Part shown: positions 24,044 through 32,374 of the stretch, piece after piece
Numbering within the stretch: position 1 is the first letter of the stretch
How the letters are laid out: each line of letters starts with the position of its first letter
Source of the DNA: Pedobacter sp. MC2016-24
GTDB lineage: Bacteria; Bacteroidota; Bacteroidia; Sphingobacteriales; Sphingobacteriaceae
Assembly (NCBI RefSeq): GCF_015223055.1
Contig: NZ_JADFBX010000016.1
Span: 1 to 64,000, forward strand
Direction of reading: 5' to 3'
Length of the DNA stretch: 64,000 nucleotides
The notes under the pieces: model-generated
What the model was told of the DNA's origin: nothing
Database searches by the model: none
Seen by the model: the letters and a program-made list of their open reading frames with translations, nothing else
Program-made: the position numbers and the translations under genes

Positions 24044-24065
24044 AAACCCGGTTGATCCTGGAAGG

Positions 24066-24100
24066 TATCAGGGCAATTGACATCGTCAATTACCCTGATA
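24066..24100. terminator. Hairpin between convergent genes
   Basis: Arms of 16 bases with one mismatch (tatcagggcaattgac and gtcaattaccctgata) around the loop atc. It overlaps the last codons of the minus-strand TPR gene, and no long T-run follows on either strand, so termination is likely but not certain. Confidence 0.45.
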
Positions 24101-24610
24101 AGCATAAGTCATGCGTTTTGCAGCATTTTTCTTTTCTTCAATGCGTTTCAGGTGATCTTGAATCAAAGTATGATCAGTCTGACTTGATGTGGCTAAGGCT
24201 GCAGCGCTGTAATGTGCTTTAGCCTTGTCAAATTGATGCTGTTCTTCCTGATATACGCCCAGGCTTTCGTAGATGTTGGCTTTACAAACACCAGGAATGC
24301 TGAGCGCTTTTTCGGCCGCAGTTTCAATGCTTTTGTCCAGTTTCAGCAAAATCAGCAGTCGCAGGTAATGCTCGTAAACGTCCGGAAATTCGGCTTCGAG
24401 TTCAATACACTTCTTATAGTAATAACCTGCGGTTTGATAATTTTTAAATTGGTAATGATAAAAACAACCAAGTTGGTAATAAGCGCGGGCATAACCAGGC
24501 GCTATCTCAATGATTTCATTGAAATAGTGTAATGCCTTAGGTAGTTCACCGTAATGTAACTCCTCGATTGCCTGTAAATATTTTTCTTCTACAGTATATA
24601 AAATGTCCAT
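24086..24610 (-). CDS. TPR-repeat protein
   Basis: A 174-residue soluble protein made of about four tetratricopeptide repeats (for example LPKALHYFNEIIEIAPGYAR and QTAGYYYKKCIELEAEFPD). There is no signal peptide, so it is probably a cytoplasmic scaffold. The partner is unknown. A minus-strand TATATTTG at 24827-24834 is the nearest promoter-like site, which would give a leader of about 215 bases. Confidence 0.75.
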   Translation of the reverse strand: MDILYTVEEKYLQAIEELHYGELPKALHYFNEIIEIAPGYARAYYQLGCFYHYQFKNYQTAGYYYKKCIELEAEFPDVYEHYLRLLILLKLDKSIETAAEKALSIPGVCKANIYESLGVYQEEQHQFDKAKAHYSAAALATSSQTDHTLIQDHLKRIEEKKNAAKRMTYAYQGN

Positions 24611-24834
24611 TAGGATCTATGTTGTTTCGCTAAGGGTTCAATACTCCTTAACAAATGGGTGATGTAAAATGATTAAATGATGTTGTCTGTGTAAGACGTT
24701 GTCTAGCTAAAAGTGCTTGGCTTGGAACCAGGAAAATTGCCCATATCCAGCCGCATTAACCAATAAGACGGGCTAATGTGTGATTTTTGGATATGTTTAA
24801 TCAGTTGCATGACAATAATATTTCCGCAAATATA
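24611..24834 (-). other. Possible long leader of the TPR gene with imperfect inverted repeats
   Basis: On the minus strand a TATATTTG promoter element (24827-24834) points at the TPR gene. Between them, catatcca (about 24749) pairs with tggatatg (about 24788), and the inner cgcattaacc/gggctaatgtg can extend the stem imperfectly. No open reading frame of note is present. Confidence 0.3.
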
Positions 24835-24862
24835 AGGATAAAGTTTTTACCTTCACCATCTT

Positions 24863-25198
24863 ATGATATTTTATGTAAAAAAGGCAGCCTATCCTGCAAC
24901 AGAAAAATGGACTGAAGGTATGCTTATTGACCTGGTTGCAGAAAATGGCAATCATATTTGTTTGTCTGCCGCCATGACTGATGCAGCGTTCCGTATCGAA
25001 TGGCCCCAGCAATCCAGGTACCTGACTTGCCTGAAAAAAGACCTGAGTTATTTTGAACTTCCCGAACAATTGGTCTTAAAAGTAAGGAGCAGCACTGGGA
25101 ACAATGGCATGAATGCCGAGCCGATTGTGCTGGAACTCCCGGCCGATTTTGATGTGGCACAATTGATTAAGGCCTTAAAGGTGCTTACCCTTCATTAA
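24863..25198 (+). CDS. Hypothetical protein
   Basis: A 111-residue soluble protein with no family I recognise. It has alternating beta-strand patterns (MIFYVKKAAYP, GMLIDLVAENGNHICLS, QLVLKVRSSTG) and a final helix. No signal peptide, no catalytic motif. It lies 35 bp before an exported esterase gene on the same strand, so the two may share a transcript. Codon use is like the core genes. Confidence 0.6.
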   Translation: MIFYVKKAAYPATEKWTEGMLIDLVAENGNHICLSAAMTDAAFRIEWPQQSRYLTCLKKDLSYFELPEQLVLKVRSSTGNNGMNAEPIVLELPADFDVAQLIKALKVLTLH

Positions 25199-25232
25199 CA
25201 GATTATGGTTATCTTGTTTAAAAAATATAGCC

Positions 25233-26054
25233 ATGTCTAGATATCTGTATATATTGATATTATTGGTTTTGCCCTGGTTTACCAGGGCGCAGGTTAAACC
25301 GACCCGCTCCCCAAATGTGCAGGTGATCGATACTGCCTTTAAAATGCCCCAATTAAATAAGCAGCGCAGGATCTGGATTTATTTGCCGCAGGGCTATGCA
25401 GCATCAGCTAAAAAATATCCTGTGCTTTACATGCATGACGGGCAAAATGTATTTGATGCAAAGACTTCCGCTTATGGGGAGTGGAATGTAGACGAGATTT
25501 TAGACAGTTTGTATCAGACCAATATTCAACAGGCCATTGTGGTTGGCATTGACCACGGCGGGGAAGATCGGCTGAAAGAGTACAATCCGTACGACAGTAA
25601 GTATGGTAAAGGAGCGGGGAAAGCCTATGTAGCGTTCCTGGTGGAAACCTTAAAACCTTACATTGATGCGCATTACAGAACTTTAAGGGATGCGAAACAT
25701 ACCAGCATTGCGGGCAGTTCAATGGGTGGATTGATTTCTATGTACGCCCTGGCCAGGTATCCTAAGGTATTTGGCAATGCAGGGGTGTTTTCTGCAGCCT
25801 TCTGGATTGCACCTGAGGTGTATAAAGAGGTTGCTGCCTTGTTGCCAAAAGGGACAAAAGCAAAGGTCTATTTTGTGACGGGAGGAATGGAAGGCGGGAG
25901 CATGTCAACAGACATGGAGCAGATGTACCAGCTTTTAAATCCCAAAGGAAAGCTGAAGAACATCCGGATGCTGGAACCTGCCGATGGTAAACACAGTGAA
26001 TGGTTTTGGCACCGGGAATTTCCGGAATTTTATAAATTCATTTTCCAGCCGTAA
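25233..26054 (+). CDS. Exported alpha/beta-hydrolase (putative esterase, Fes/D family)
   Basis: A 273-residue secreted esterase: signal peptide MSRYLYILILLVLPWFTRA, strand RRIWIYLPQGY, the segment YPVLYMHDGQNVFD, and the nucleophile Ser in AGSSMGGLISMY (GxSxG type). His of the catalytic triad is expected in GKHSEWFWHREF. Family members hydrolyse esters such as enterobactin, feruloyl or acetylated sugars; the substrate is not set by sequence here. It is expected in the periplasm or at the outer membrane. It is followed 39 bp later by a NUDIX gene on the same strand. Confidence 0.85.
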   Translation: MSRYLYILILLVLPWFTRAQVKPTRSPNVQVIDTAFKMPQLNKQRRIWIYLPQGYAASAKKYPVLYMHDGQNVFDAKTSAYGEWNVDEILDSLYQTNIQQAIVVGIDHGGEDRLKEYNPYDSKYGKGAGKAYVAFLVETLKPYIDAHYRTLRDAKHTSIAGSSMGGLISMYALARYPKVFGNAGVFSAAFWIAPEVYKEVAALLPKGTKAKVYFVTGGMEGGSMSTDMEQMYQLLNPKGKLKNIRMLEPADGKHSEWFWHREFPEFYKFIFQP

Positions 26055-26092
26055 TTTAATGCTAAATTGCCCCGCTCATACGTTACTGTAAT

Positions 26093-26668
26093 ATGATTGA
26101 TCAACTGAAGATTTTAGAGACAGAAGTACTGTCTGACAACTGGTATACCCTACGGAAAGTTACTTATGAATATTTCAAGGCTGGCAAGCGGGAAGTGCAG
26201 AGCCGTGAAGCCTATGACAGGGGAAACGGTGCGGTAATTTTATTGTATCATAAAGTAAAGAAAACCGTAATTCTGACCCGTCAGTTCCGATTGCCCACGT
26301 ATTTGAATGGAAACCCATCCGGCATGCTGATCGAGGCTTGCGCAGGCTTGCTGGACAAAGATAATCCTGAAGACTGCATCCGGAGGGAAACAGAAGAGGA
26401 AACCGGTTACCGCATCACTGAGGTGAAAAAAGTTTTTGAGGCTTACATGTCGCCGGGTTCAGTCACCGAAATTCTGTATTTCTTTATTGCAGAATATAGT
26501 GCCTCCATGAAAGTAAACGAGGGTGGAGGTGTTGAACATGAACAGGAAAACATTGAAGTCTTGGAGCTTGATTTTACCCGGGCGATGGAAATGGTTGCCA
26601 ACGGTGAAATCAAAGATGCCAAAACCATAATGCTAATCCAGTATCTAAGGTTAAATCAGATTCTTTAG
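26093..26668 (+). CDS. NUDIX hydrolase (NudK / ADP-sugar pyrophosphatase-like)
   Basis: A 191-residue NUDIX protein of the GDP-mannose/ADP-ribose pyrophosphatase type. The NUDIX box is visible as [20 protein letters not shown] followed by GY, with the REUxEExGU core intact. The leading [25 protein letters not shown] and [15 protein letters not shown], and the later [15 protein letters not shown], are typical of NudK. It hydrolyses nucleotide-sugars to the sugar phosphate and NMP. Cytoplasmic, a single gene after the esterase. Confidence 0.85.
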   Translation: MIDQLKILETEVLSDNWYTLRKVTYEYFKAGKREVQSREAYDRGNGAVILLYHKVKKTVILTRQFRLPTYLNGNPSGMLIEACAGLLDKDNPEDCIRRETEEETGYRITEVKKVFEAYMSPGSVTEILYFFIAEYSASMKVNEGGGVEHEQENIEVLELDFTRAMEMVANGEIKDAKTIMLIQYLRLNQIL

Positions 26669-26755
26669 CTGCTGGGGTAGTTTAGCCCGTATTGCTAATG
26701 GCATCCGCATTTGTTAATTTAGCAAATCCAATACAGGAAAACAGGATCAAAAGAT

Positions 26756-27733
26756 ATGCAGGAAATTAAATGGGGCATTTTAGGATGCGGAGATGTAACA
26801 GAGGTAAAAAGCGGACCCGCATTTAATAAGGTAGCCAATTCTTCACTGGTTGCGGTGATGCGCAGAGATGCCGCAAAAGCTGCCGATTATGCAGCCAGGC
26901 ATGGCGTGCCGAAATGGTATAGCGATGCAGCGGAATTGATCAATGATCCTGAAGTCAATGCCATCTATATTGCCACACCACCGCTGCAGCATGAAGCCTA
27001 TACCATCATGGCCCTGGCGGTTGGTAAGCCTGTTTATGTGGAAAAACCCATGGCGTTGAATGCTGCGGCCGCACAGCGGATGAAGGAAGCTGCGGAACAA
27101 TATCTGACCAAATTGAGTGTAGCGCATTACAGGCGCGCCCAGCCCATGTTTTTGAAAGTCAAACAGCTGATTGATGCACAGGTTATTGGCGACATTCGTT
27201 TTGCCCAGTTGAAGATGTTGCAACCCGCAGATTCCAATATCATCGCCAATTCGGCAACCAATTGGCGTTTAGATCCTGCCATATCCGGTGGTGGCCTGTT
27301 TCACGATCTGGCTCCGCACCAGCTGGATTTGATGGTCTATTTTTTTGGCGATCCTCAGTCCGCTTCCGGATTAGGCGCCAGTCAGGGGCAGGTTGCCCAG
27401 GTAGACGACCTGGTGATCGGGCATATTTTATTCAAAAATGGGGTGGTTTTTAATGGAACCTGGTGTTTCACGGTCGCAAAGGCTGATCAGGCCGACCGCT
27501 GTGAGATTTATGGCAGTCAGGGTAAAATCAGCTTCCCGATATTCGGAAACAAAGTTACCCTGAGTAAGGACGGGGATGAAGAGGAGTTTATCTTTGATCC
27601 GATCCCGCACGTAGAGCAACCCATGATTGAAAAGGTAACGCAGTATTTCTTAGGCCGGGCAGAAAATCCATGTACAGCAGATGAGGCCATTTTGTCAATG
27701 CGCTTAATGGACAGCTTTACCGCCAAAGCCTGA
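26756..27733 (+). CDS. Gfo/Idh/MocA-family NAD(P)-dependent oxidoreductase
   Basis: A 325-residue dehydrogenase of the Gfo/Idh/MocA family. The Rossmann start (IKWGILGCGDVTEVKSGPAF), the EKP motif (GKPVYVEKPMALN) and the HYRRAQPMF region are intact; the C-terminal half is the alpha/beta substrate domain (SGGGLFHDLAPHQLDLMVYF). Members oxidise or reduce sugar alcohols and related compounds. No signal peptide, so cytoplasmic. It is convergent with the next gene, with 8 bp between stops. Confidence 0.88.
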   Translation: MQEIKWGILGCGDVTEVKSGPAFNKVANSSLVAVMRRDAAKAADYAARHGVPKWYSDAAELINDPEVNAIYIATPPLQHEAYTIMALAVGKPVYVEKPMALNAAAAQRMKEAAEQYLTKLSVAHYRRAQPMFLKVKQLIDAQVIGDIRFAQLKMLQPADSNIIANSATNWRLDPAISGGGLFHDLAPHQLDLMVYFFGDPQSASGLGASQGQVAQVDDLVIGHILFKNGVVFNGTWCFTVAKADQADRCEIYGSQGKISFPIFGNKVTLSKDGDEEEFIFDPIPHVEQPMIEKVTQYFLGRAENPCTADEAILSMRLMDSFTAKA

Positions 27734-27741
27734 TTGCCGGA

Positions 27742-28335
27742 TCAATCATCCAGCAAGGTCACACAGTCTGCTCCTTTTTCTTTCAAACGCGTGCTCAGCG
27801 TACTAAATAGTCCGGGTTCTTTAATGCTTTTATACAGATTGGTAATGGTCTGAAGTGTGCGTTCGTCTGCATCGCAGGCCTGCGATTTTTCCAGGTATGG
27901 AAGTAAAGCCAGGATCTGCTTTTTGTAGGCCTTAAAGCTTTCTGCATGCAAAGTGGCATTTTTTGCTTTTGCTGCTGCAGTAACTTTATTGGCCAGAACA
28001 TTAGATTTTTCGAGTAATAAAAAGCCCAGTGCACGTTGTGCTACATAATATCCGGGTACCATTTTGATTACCTTTTCATAATGTGGAATGGCCAGATCGG
28101 GCTGCTTTTGTTCTTCATAAATGCGGGCCATGTGGTAATTGACATTGGCAACCTGCTTTTCGTTGAGCTCTGCGGAACGGGCCAGTAAAGCCTGGGTTTT
28201 TTCTTTTGCAGCTTTTTGATCCGGTGAATTCCGAACCGTGGTATAATCCAGGTATAAATCTTCAATTTTACCGGACTGAGAAAAAGCAGTTTGAAAGCTT
28301 GCTGTTAAAAGCAATGCGAGGATAATTCTGTGCAT
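27742..28335 (-). CDS. Exported protein with TPR-like helices
   Basis: A 197-residue exported protein: signal peptide MHRIILALLLTASFQTAFSQ, then helical repeats (YHMARIYEEQKQPDLAIPHY, then MVPGYYVAQRALGFLLLE) of TPR type. It is probably a periplasmic scaffold; function unknown. I start it at the ATG 28335 because it opens the signal peptide and a TACATTTG promoter element lies at 28359-28366, inside the longer reading from 28371. Confidence 0.7.
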   Translation of the reverse strand: MHRIILALLLTASFQTAFSQSGKIEDLYLDYTTVRNSPDQKAAKEKTQALLARSAELNEKQVANVNYHMARIYEEQKQPDLAIPHYEKVIKMVPGYYVAQRALGFLLLEKSNVLANKVTAAAKAKNATLHAESFKAYKKQILALLPYLEKSQACDADERTLQTITNLYKSIKEPGLFSTLSTRLKEKGADCVTLLDD

Positions 28336-28358
28336 AGAGTCGTTAATTTTTACAAAGC

Positions 28359-28366
28359 CAAATGTA
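28359..28366 (-). promoter_or_regulatory. -7 element for the exported TPR-like gene
   Basis: Minus-strand TACATTTG fits TAnnTTTG; the transcript would start about 20 bases before the ATG at 28335. The -33 region is not clear. Confidence 0.4.
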
Positions 28367-28414
28367 GGCATATTTATAAATTTTGTAATCTAAATCTAAA
28401 ATTTATTGCGAAAG

Positions 28415-28441
28415 GTATGATGTTTGTTTTAAACATCATAC
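28415..28441. promoter_or_regulatory. Perfect inverted repeat, candidate FadR-type operator
   Basis: Arms gtatgatgttt and aaacatcatac (11 bases, exact) flank gtttt. The site lies 58 bp upstream of the FadR-type gene and is well placed for autoregulation of the regulator-TSUP-DUF1634 operon. Confidence 0.6.
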
Positions 28442-28499
28442 GTTTGTCTCCTGTAATGGCTGATGATTTAATCAGTTTATGCAAAAAAAATAAGCAACA

Positions 28500-29147
28500 A
28501 TGAGCGGAAAACTGTCTGACCGGGTAACGGAACAAATTAAAAAAGACATTGCTTCGGGAGTTTACCTGGAGGGACAAAAGATCCCTGCTGAACCTGAGCT
28601 GATGAAGCAATATGCGGTAGGGAGGTCGACCATACGGGAGGCCATCAAATCACTCGCCATCTCTGGCGTATTAAAGGTGCAGCAGGGCTCTGGTACTTTT
28701 GTAGCCACTGCGGATACCACTGAGAGCATTGATCAAAAGCTCATCAGGGCGGATTTTGAAGAGGTGAACAGCGTGCGCCGCTTGCTGGAAAATGAACTGG
28801 TCAGATTGGCTGCCATTCACCACAACGAAAGTCAGCTTGCCGAGGTATCCAGGCACCTCGATGCCAGAAAACTGGCCATCCATAGCGCTGCACAGCAGGA
28901 CTGCATCGATGCAGATATTGCCTTTCACTCCGCCATTGCCCAGGCCGCTGCAAATTCGGCACTGGCAGAACTTTACATCAGCTTCACCTCAATCATCCGT
29001 AAGTTCTTTTCAGAAAGGGAGCAATCCGGCATCCAGCATTTTGCCATGAGCCACCACCTGCATGAACAATTGTTCAGGGCGATAAAAAGCAGGAAGCCGA
29101 AACAGGCACAGCAGGTACTTCAACAGATTCTCGACAATAATTATTAA
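28500..29147 (+). CDS. FadR-subfamily GntR transcriptional regulator
   Basis: A 215-residue regulator. Residues about 5-70 are the GntR winged helix (LEGQKIPAEPELMKQYAVGR, STIREAIKSLAISGVLKVQQ, GSGTFV), and residues about 90-210 form the all-helical FCD ligand domain (DADIAFHSAIAQAAANSALA, with likely metal-binding His residues). It senses a small acid, unknown here, and represses neighbouring genes when unliganded. It starts a three-gene operon (regulator, TSUP permease, DUF1634) with 2-6 bp gaps. A candidate operator is at 28415-28441. Confidence 0.88.
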   Translation: MSGKLSDRVTEQIKKDIASGVYLEGQKIPAEPELMKQYAVGRSTIREAIKSLAISGVLKVQQGSGTFVATADTTESIDQKLIRADFEEVNSVRRLLENELVRLAAIHHNESQLAEVSRHLDARKLAIHSAAQQDCIDADIAFHSAIAQAAANSALAELYISFTSIIRKFFSEREQSGIQHFAMSHHLHEQLFRAIKSRKPKQAQQVLQQILDNNY

Positions 29148-29149
29148 CC

Positions 29150-29983
29150 ATGAGCATACTCATATTTACTTTAATTTTACTGGCCGGCGCCTATTTAGCC
29201 GGTTTATTGGGTTCTTTAACCGGCCTCGGCGGCGGAGTTGTCGTAATTCCCTTGTTGACCCTGGTTTTTCACGTCGACATCAGGTATGCGATCGGGGCGG
29301 CACTGCTCGCGTCCATCGCGACTTCCTCCGGGGCAGCCAGCGCCTATGTCAAGGAAGGGATTACCAATATCCGCCTGGGCATGTTCCTGGAAATTGCGAC
29401 GACCATCGGTGCTGTAATTGGTGCTTTAATTGCAGTATATACCCCAACCAATACCATTGCCATCCTCTTTGGCCTGATCCTGATTTTTTCAGCAGCAATG
29501 ACCTTAAGAAAAAAAAATACGGAAGCTTTAACGGAAGGCAGCAGGCTGGCAGCTTTGCTGAAACTCAACAATAACTATCCTGTCAATGGCGCATTGGTCG
29601 AGTACAAACTGACCAACGTCATCGGCGGCTTTTCGATGATGACGGTAGCGGGTGTCGTGTCCGGTCTGCTGGGAATTGGTTCTGGTGCGCTGAAGGTATT
29701 GGCTATGGATACGACCATGAAAATCCCCTTCAAAGTGAGTACCACCACCAGTAATTTCATGATCGGTGTAACCGCTGCGGCCAGTGCCGTGGTGTATCTA
29801 CAAAGGGGATATATGGATCCCGGCATTGCATTTCCGGTGATCCTGGGCGTTTTGGCCGGTGCTTTTACAGGCTCGAAACTGTTAACGCGCATCAATCCCA
29901 AAGTACTCCGCATCATCTTTTGTGTCGCCATTACCTTTGTGGCCATCGAAATGATTTACAACGGTTATCACCATAAATTTTAA
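29150..29983 (+). CDS. TSUP-family (TauE/SafE) permease
   Basis: A 277-residue polytopic inner membrane protein with about eight membrane segments and the repeated Gly-rich motif of the family (GSLTGLGGGVVVIPLL and SGLLGIGSGALKVLAMD). TauE/SafE proteins move sulfonates, sulfite or other organic anions, mostly outward. The gene is 2 bp after the FadR-type regulator and 6 bp before the DUF1634 gene, a frequent trio in which DUF1634 is thought to assist the permease. The substrate is probably the same acid sensed by the regulator. Confidence 0.88.
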   Translation: MSILIFTLILLAGAYLAGLLGSLTGLGGGVVVIPLLTLVFHVDIRYAIGAALLASIATSSGAASAYVKEGITNIRLGMFLEIATTIGAVIGALIAVYTPTNTIAILFGLILIFSAAMTLRKKNTEALTEGSRLAALLKLNNNYPVNGALVEYKLTNVIGGFSMMTVAGVVSGLLGIGSGALKVLAMDTTMKIPFKVSTTTSNFMIGVTAAASAVVYLQRGYMDPGIAFPVILGVLAGAFTGSKLLTRINPKVLRIIFCVAITFVAIEMIYNGYHHKF

Positions 29984-29989
29984 GAAAAG

Positions 29990-30391
29990 ATGAAAAAGAT
30001 ATTGTCAAAAAGCTTTTGGGCAGATAAAGATGTAGAACAGCTGGTGGGCCGGATCCTGATCATCGGGGTGGTTACAGCCAGTATTGTGGTGCTCATTGGT
30101 GGGGTTTTATACCTCAACCAGCATGGTCAGCTGGCCGTTCCGGATTACCGGGTATTTAAGGGTGAAGGCGCCGGTTACACCACTTTTAACGGAATTTTTA
30201 AAGGCGCATTCCAGTTCAGTACCACTGAAATTATCCAGCTGGGGGTGCTGATACTCATCGCAACGCCGATATTGAGAATCATCTGCTCTTTATTTGCTTT
30301 TGTACTGGAACGCGATAAATTGTATATTTTCATCACACTGATTGTGCTCTGTATCATCATGTTCAGTATTTTCGGTGGGATCAAAGGCTAA
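29990..30391 (+). CDS. DUF1634 membrane protein
   Basis: A 133-residue inner membrane protein with three membrane segments (about 25-47, 83-102 and 108-128). It has the DUF1634 pattern: DVEQLVGRILIIGVVTAS near the start, IIQLGVLILIATPILRIICS and the closing FITLIVLCIIMFSIFGG. It almost always accompanies a TSUP permease, as here (6 bp gap), and is probably its accessory subunit. Last gene of the FadR operon. Confidence 0.85.
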   Translation: MKKILSKSFWADKDVEQLVGRILIIGVVTASIVVLIGGVLYLNQHGQLAVPDYRVFKGEGAGYTTFNGIFKGAFQFSTTEIIQLGVLILIATPILRIICSLFAFVLERDKLYIFITLIVLCIIMFSIFGGIKG

Positions 30392-30452
30392 GTACATTTT
30401 GTAATGTCCACAGATGTATTTACCTTCAAATTGTTAATGAAGGAGGAGTATT

Positions 30453-31046
30453 TTGGAAGATGAGATAAAAGGACTGGTACCACATGTACTCAGTTTTATT
30501 ATTAGTGAGTACTGTAAGTATGGCTTCTTACTGGCCTATGAGCGCGATTTGTCTGATTTAAAGGGCCTGATCCCCGCAGATTCTATTGCCGCTGAGGATT
30601 TTGAATTGTTAGATGCGGTAGATGATCCGGTCGTGCAATGGTTATTGAATTCGATAGACAAGGTCATTGATTGTTCCAAAACCTATCTGATGATCAATAA
30701 CCTGGATGAACTGGAAGTGATGGAAAATGAAACTTACAATGAGCTGGCCTCTTCTAACTTTTTTGTCTACATCATCGATTGGGAAAACAAAAGCTACCGC
30801 GATATGCTGACGAACTTGAATGCGGTATATTTTTCAATCGCCAATCTGCTATACCATACCGCTTCACAGCTCCGTACCAGGGAACTGGAATTGCCGGATG
30901 AGTTTTATGACAACAATGAATTCCTGGAAGTATACACCCACATCTTAAACCGGGAATTACCGGCTGATGATAAGAATGTCAGTCTGATTTATGAGCTCAT
31001 TGCCGATTTAAACCAGGATCTTTTGGCAATAGACCGATTGTCATAA
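30453..31046 (+). CDS. Hypothetical helical protein, TTG start
   Basis: A 197-residue acidic, soluble, all-helical-looking protein of unknown family (low Lys, many Leu, Asp and Glu). Translation most likely starts at the TTG 30453, because an AAGGAGGAG ribosome-binding site lies 5 bases upstream at 30439-30447 and no ATG is near in frame. No signal peptide. It lies 61 bp after the DUF1634 gene and before a cupin gene that has its own promoter. Confidence 0.6.
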   Translation: MEDEIKGLVPHVLSFIISEYCKYGFLLAYERDLSDLKGLIPADSIAAEDFELLDAVDDPVVQWLLNSIDKVIDCSKTYLMINNLDELEVMENETYNELASSNFFVYIIDWENKSYRDMLTNLNAVYFSIANLLYHTASQLRTRELELPDEFYDNNEFLEVYTHILNRELPADDKNVSLIYELIADLNQDLLAIDRLS

Positions 31047-31073
31047 ATGCTTATCGATTTAATTCAGATTAAT

Positions 31074-31081
31074 TATATTTG
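31074..31081 (+). promoter_or_regulatory. -7 element before the cupin gene
   Basis: TATATTTG matches TAnnTTTG; a near-TTG (tta, 31051-31053) lies 20 bp upstream. The transcript would start about 20 bases before the ATG at 31108. Confidence 0.45.
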
Positions 31082-31107
31082 AAAAATTAATCAAGACCAA
31101 AAAATAA

Positions 31108-31605
31108 ATGTCAGATCAAAAAAAAGAAATTTTCGACGGCGTTGCACAACGCTTAAAAATTGAAGGATTTAATGTTGTAAACAGGGATGAAACCAGACCA
31201 TGGGGCGGTTTCTTTGTAATTGATGAGGCTCAGGCACAGCAATTCGCCAATATCTATTTTGAGAAGTTAAATGTGGATGATTTGAAGATCTCAGGTAAAC
31301 TGAGTCCGAAAATTTTAATAGTAGCACCGGATACCCGCTTATCATGGCAGTACCACCACCGTCGCGCAGAAATCTGGAGAGTAGTGAATGGTACGGTAGG
31401 TGTAATCACCAGCGATACCGACGAACAAGGTGAAGTACAAAAACTTTCTGCCGGTCAGACCATCAAATTGAAACAAGGTGAAAGACACCGTCTGATTGGT
31501 TTAGACGACTGGGGTATTGTTTCTGAAATCTGGCAACATACCGATCCGGAAAATCCTTCAAACGAAGATGATATCGTTAGGGTACAGGATGATTTTGGAA
31601 GATAA
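31108..31605 (+). CDS. Cupin, type-II mannose-6-phosphate isomerase-like
   Basis: A 165-residue single-domain cupin resembling the C-terminal domain of mannose-6-phosphate isomerase/ManC. The metal-binding histidines are in SWQYHHRRAEIWRVVNGTVG, and GERHRLIGLDDWGIVSEIWQ closes the barrel. The leading TRPWGGFFVIDE is also typical. It could isomerise a sugar phosphate or bind one; a stand-alone cupin of this kind is often annotated phosphoheptose isomerase by name only. It lies 35 bp before the desaturase gene. Confidence 0.8.
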   Translation: MSDQKKEIFDGVAQRLKIEGFNVVNRDETRPWGGFFVIDEAQAQQFANIYFEKLNVDDLKISGKLSPKILIVAPDTRLSWQYHHRRAEIWRVVNGTVGVITSDTDEQGEVQKLSAGQTIKLKQGERHRLIGLDDWGIVSEIWQHTDPENPSNEDDIVRVQDDFGR

Positions 31606-31640
31606 GAACTAAATACCTATAAAATTCGTTATTACCTTAT

Positions 31641-32369
31641 ATGGTTATTTTACTTTTCTTTCTTTTACATTGGTTTCTTTCCCTTTTTTCACAAACTTTC
31701 TTTTTACACCGTTATGCATCGCATAAGATGTTTAAAATGAATACTTTCTGGGAGAAATTCTTTTATATCATTACTTTTCTTTCGCAGGGCTCCTCGTTTT
31801 TAAACCCGAGGGCCTATGCAATTTTACACCGGATGCACCATGCATTCAGTGATACGGAAAAAGACCCGCATTCCCCACACTTTGTTAAAGATGTATGGGG
31901 CATGATGATCCAGACGAAAAATATTTATCTGAACTACTCCAAATACAATGTAGAGCCGGAGGAGCAGTTCAGGGACAATTATCCGTCCTGGCCGATCATC
32001 GATAAAATCGGTGATTCCTGGATTACCCGGATCATTTTCATCAGTTTTTATGTTTGGTTCTATGTCACTTTCGCTACGGCATGGTGGATGTTTTTATTGT
32101 TGCCGATTCACTTTTTAATGGGGCCGATTCACGGAGCCATTGTGAACTGGTGTGGTCATAAATATGGCTATTCCAACCACGACAACAATGACCACAGTAA
32201 AAATTCATTGCCATTGGATTTTTTAATGCTGGGCGAACTGTTTCAAAACAACCACCATAAAAAGCCGAATAATCCGAACTTTGCTTCAAAGTGGTTTGAG
32301 TTTGATCCAACCTATCCATTGATGAAAGTGATGCATTGGATGCGCATCATCACCATTAGAAAAACCTAA
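31641..32369 (+). CDS. Acyl-CoA/lipid desaturase (stearoyl-CoA 9-desaturase family)
   Basis: A 242-residue membrane di-iron desaturase. The three histidine boxes are HRYASH (residues 23-28), HRMHH (about 64-68) and NNHHKKP near the end; an extra GHKYGYSNHDNNDH cluster fits the family's additional ligands. About four hydrophobic segments anchor it in the inner membrane. It inserts a double bond into a fatty acyl chain, which supplies the substrate for cyclopropane-type methyltransferases. It is the first gene of a block of lipid genes and is followed 5 bp later by the DUF1295 gene. Confidence 0.9.
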   Translation: MVILLFFLLHWFLSLFSQTFFLHRYASHKMFKMNTFWEKFFYIITFLSQGSSFLNPRAYAILHRMHHAFSDTEKDPHSPHFVKDVWGMMIQTKNIYLNYSKYNVEPEEQFRDNYPSWPIIDKIGDSWITRIIFISFYVWFYVTFATAWWMFLLLPIHFLMGPIHGAIVNWCGHKYGYSNHDNNDHSKNSLPLDFLMLGELFQNNHHKKPNNPNFASKWFEFDPTYPLMKVMHWMRIITIRKT

Positions 32370-32374
32370 AGCCT

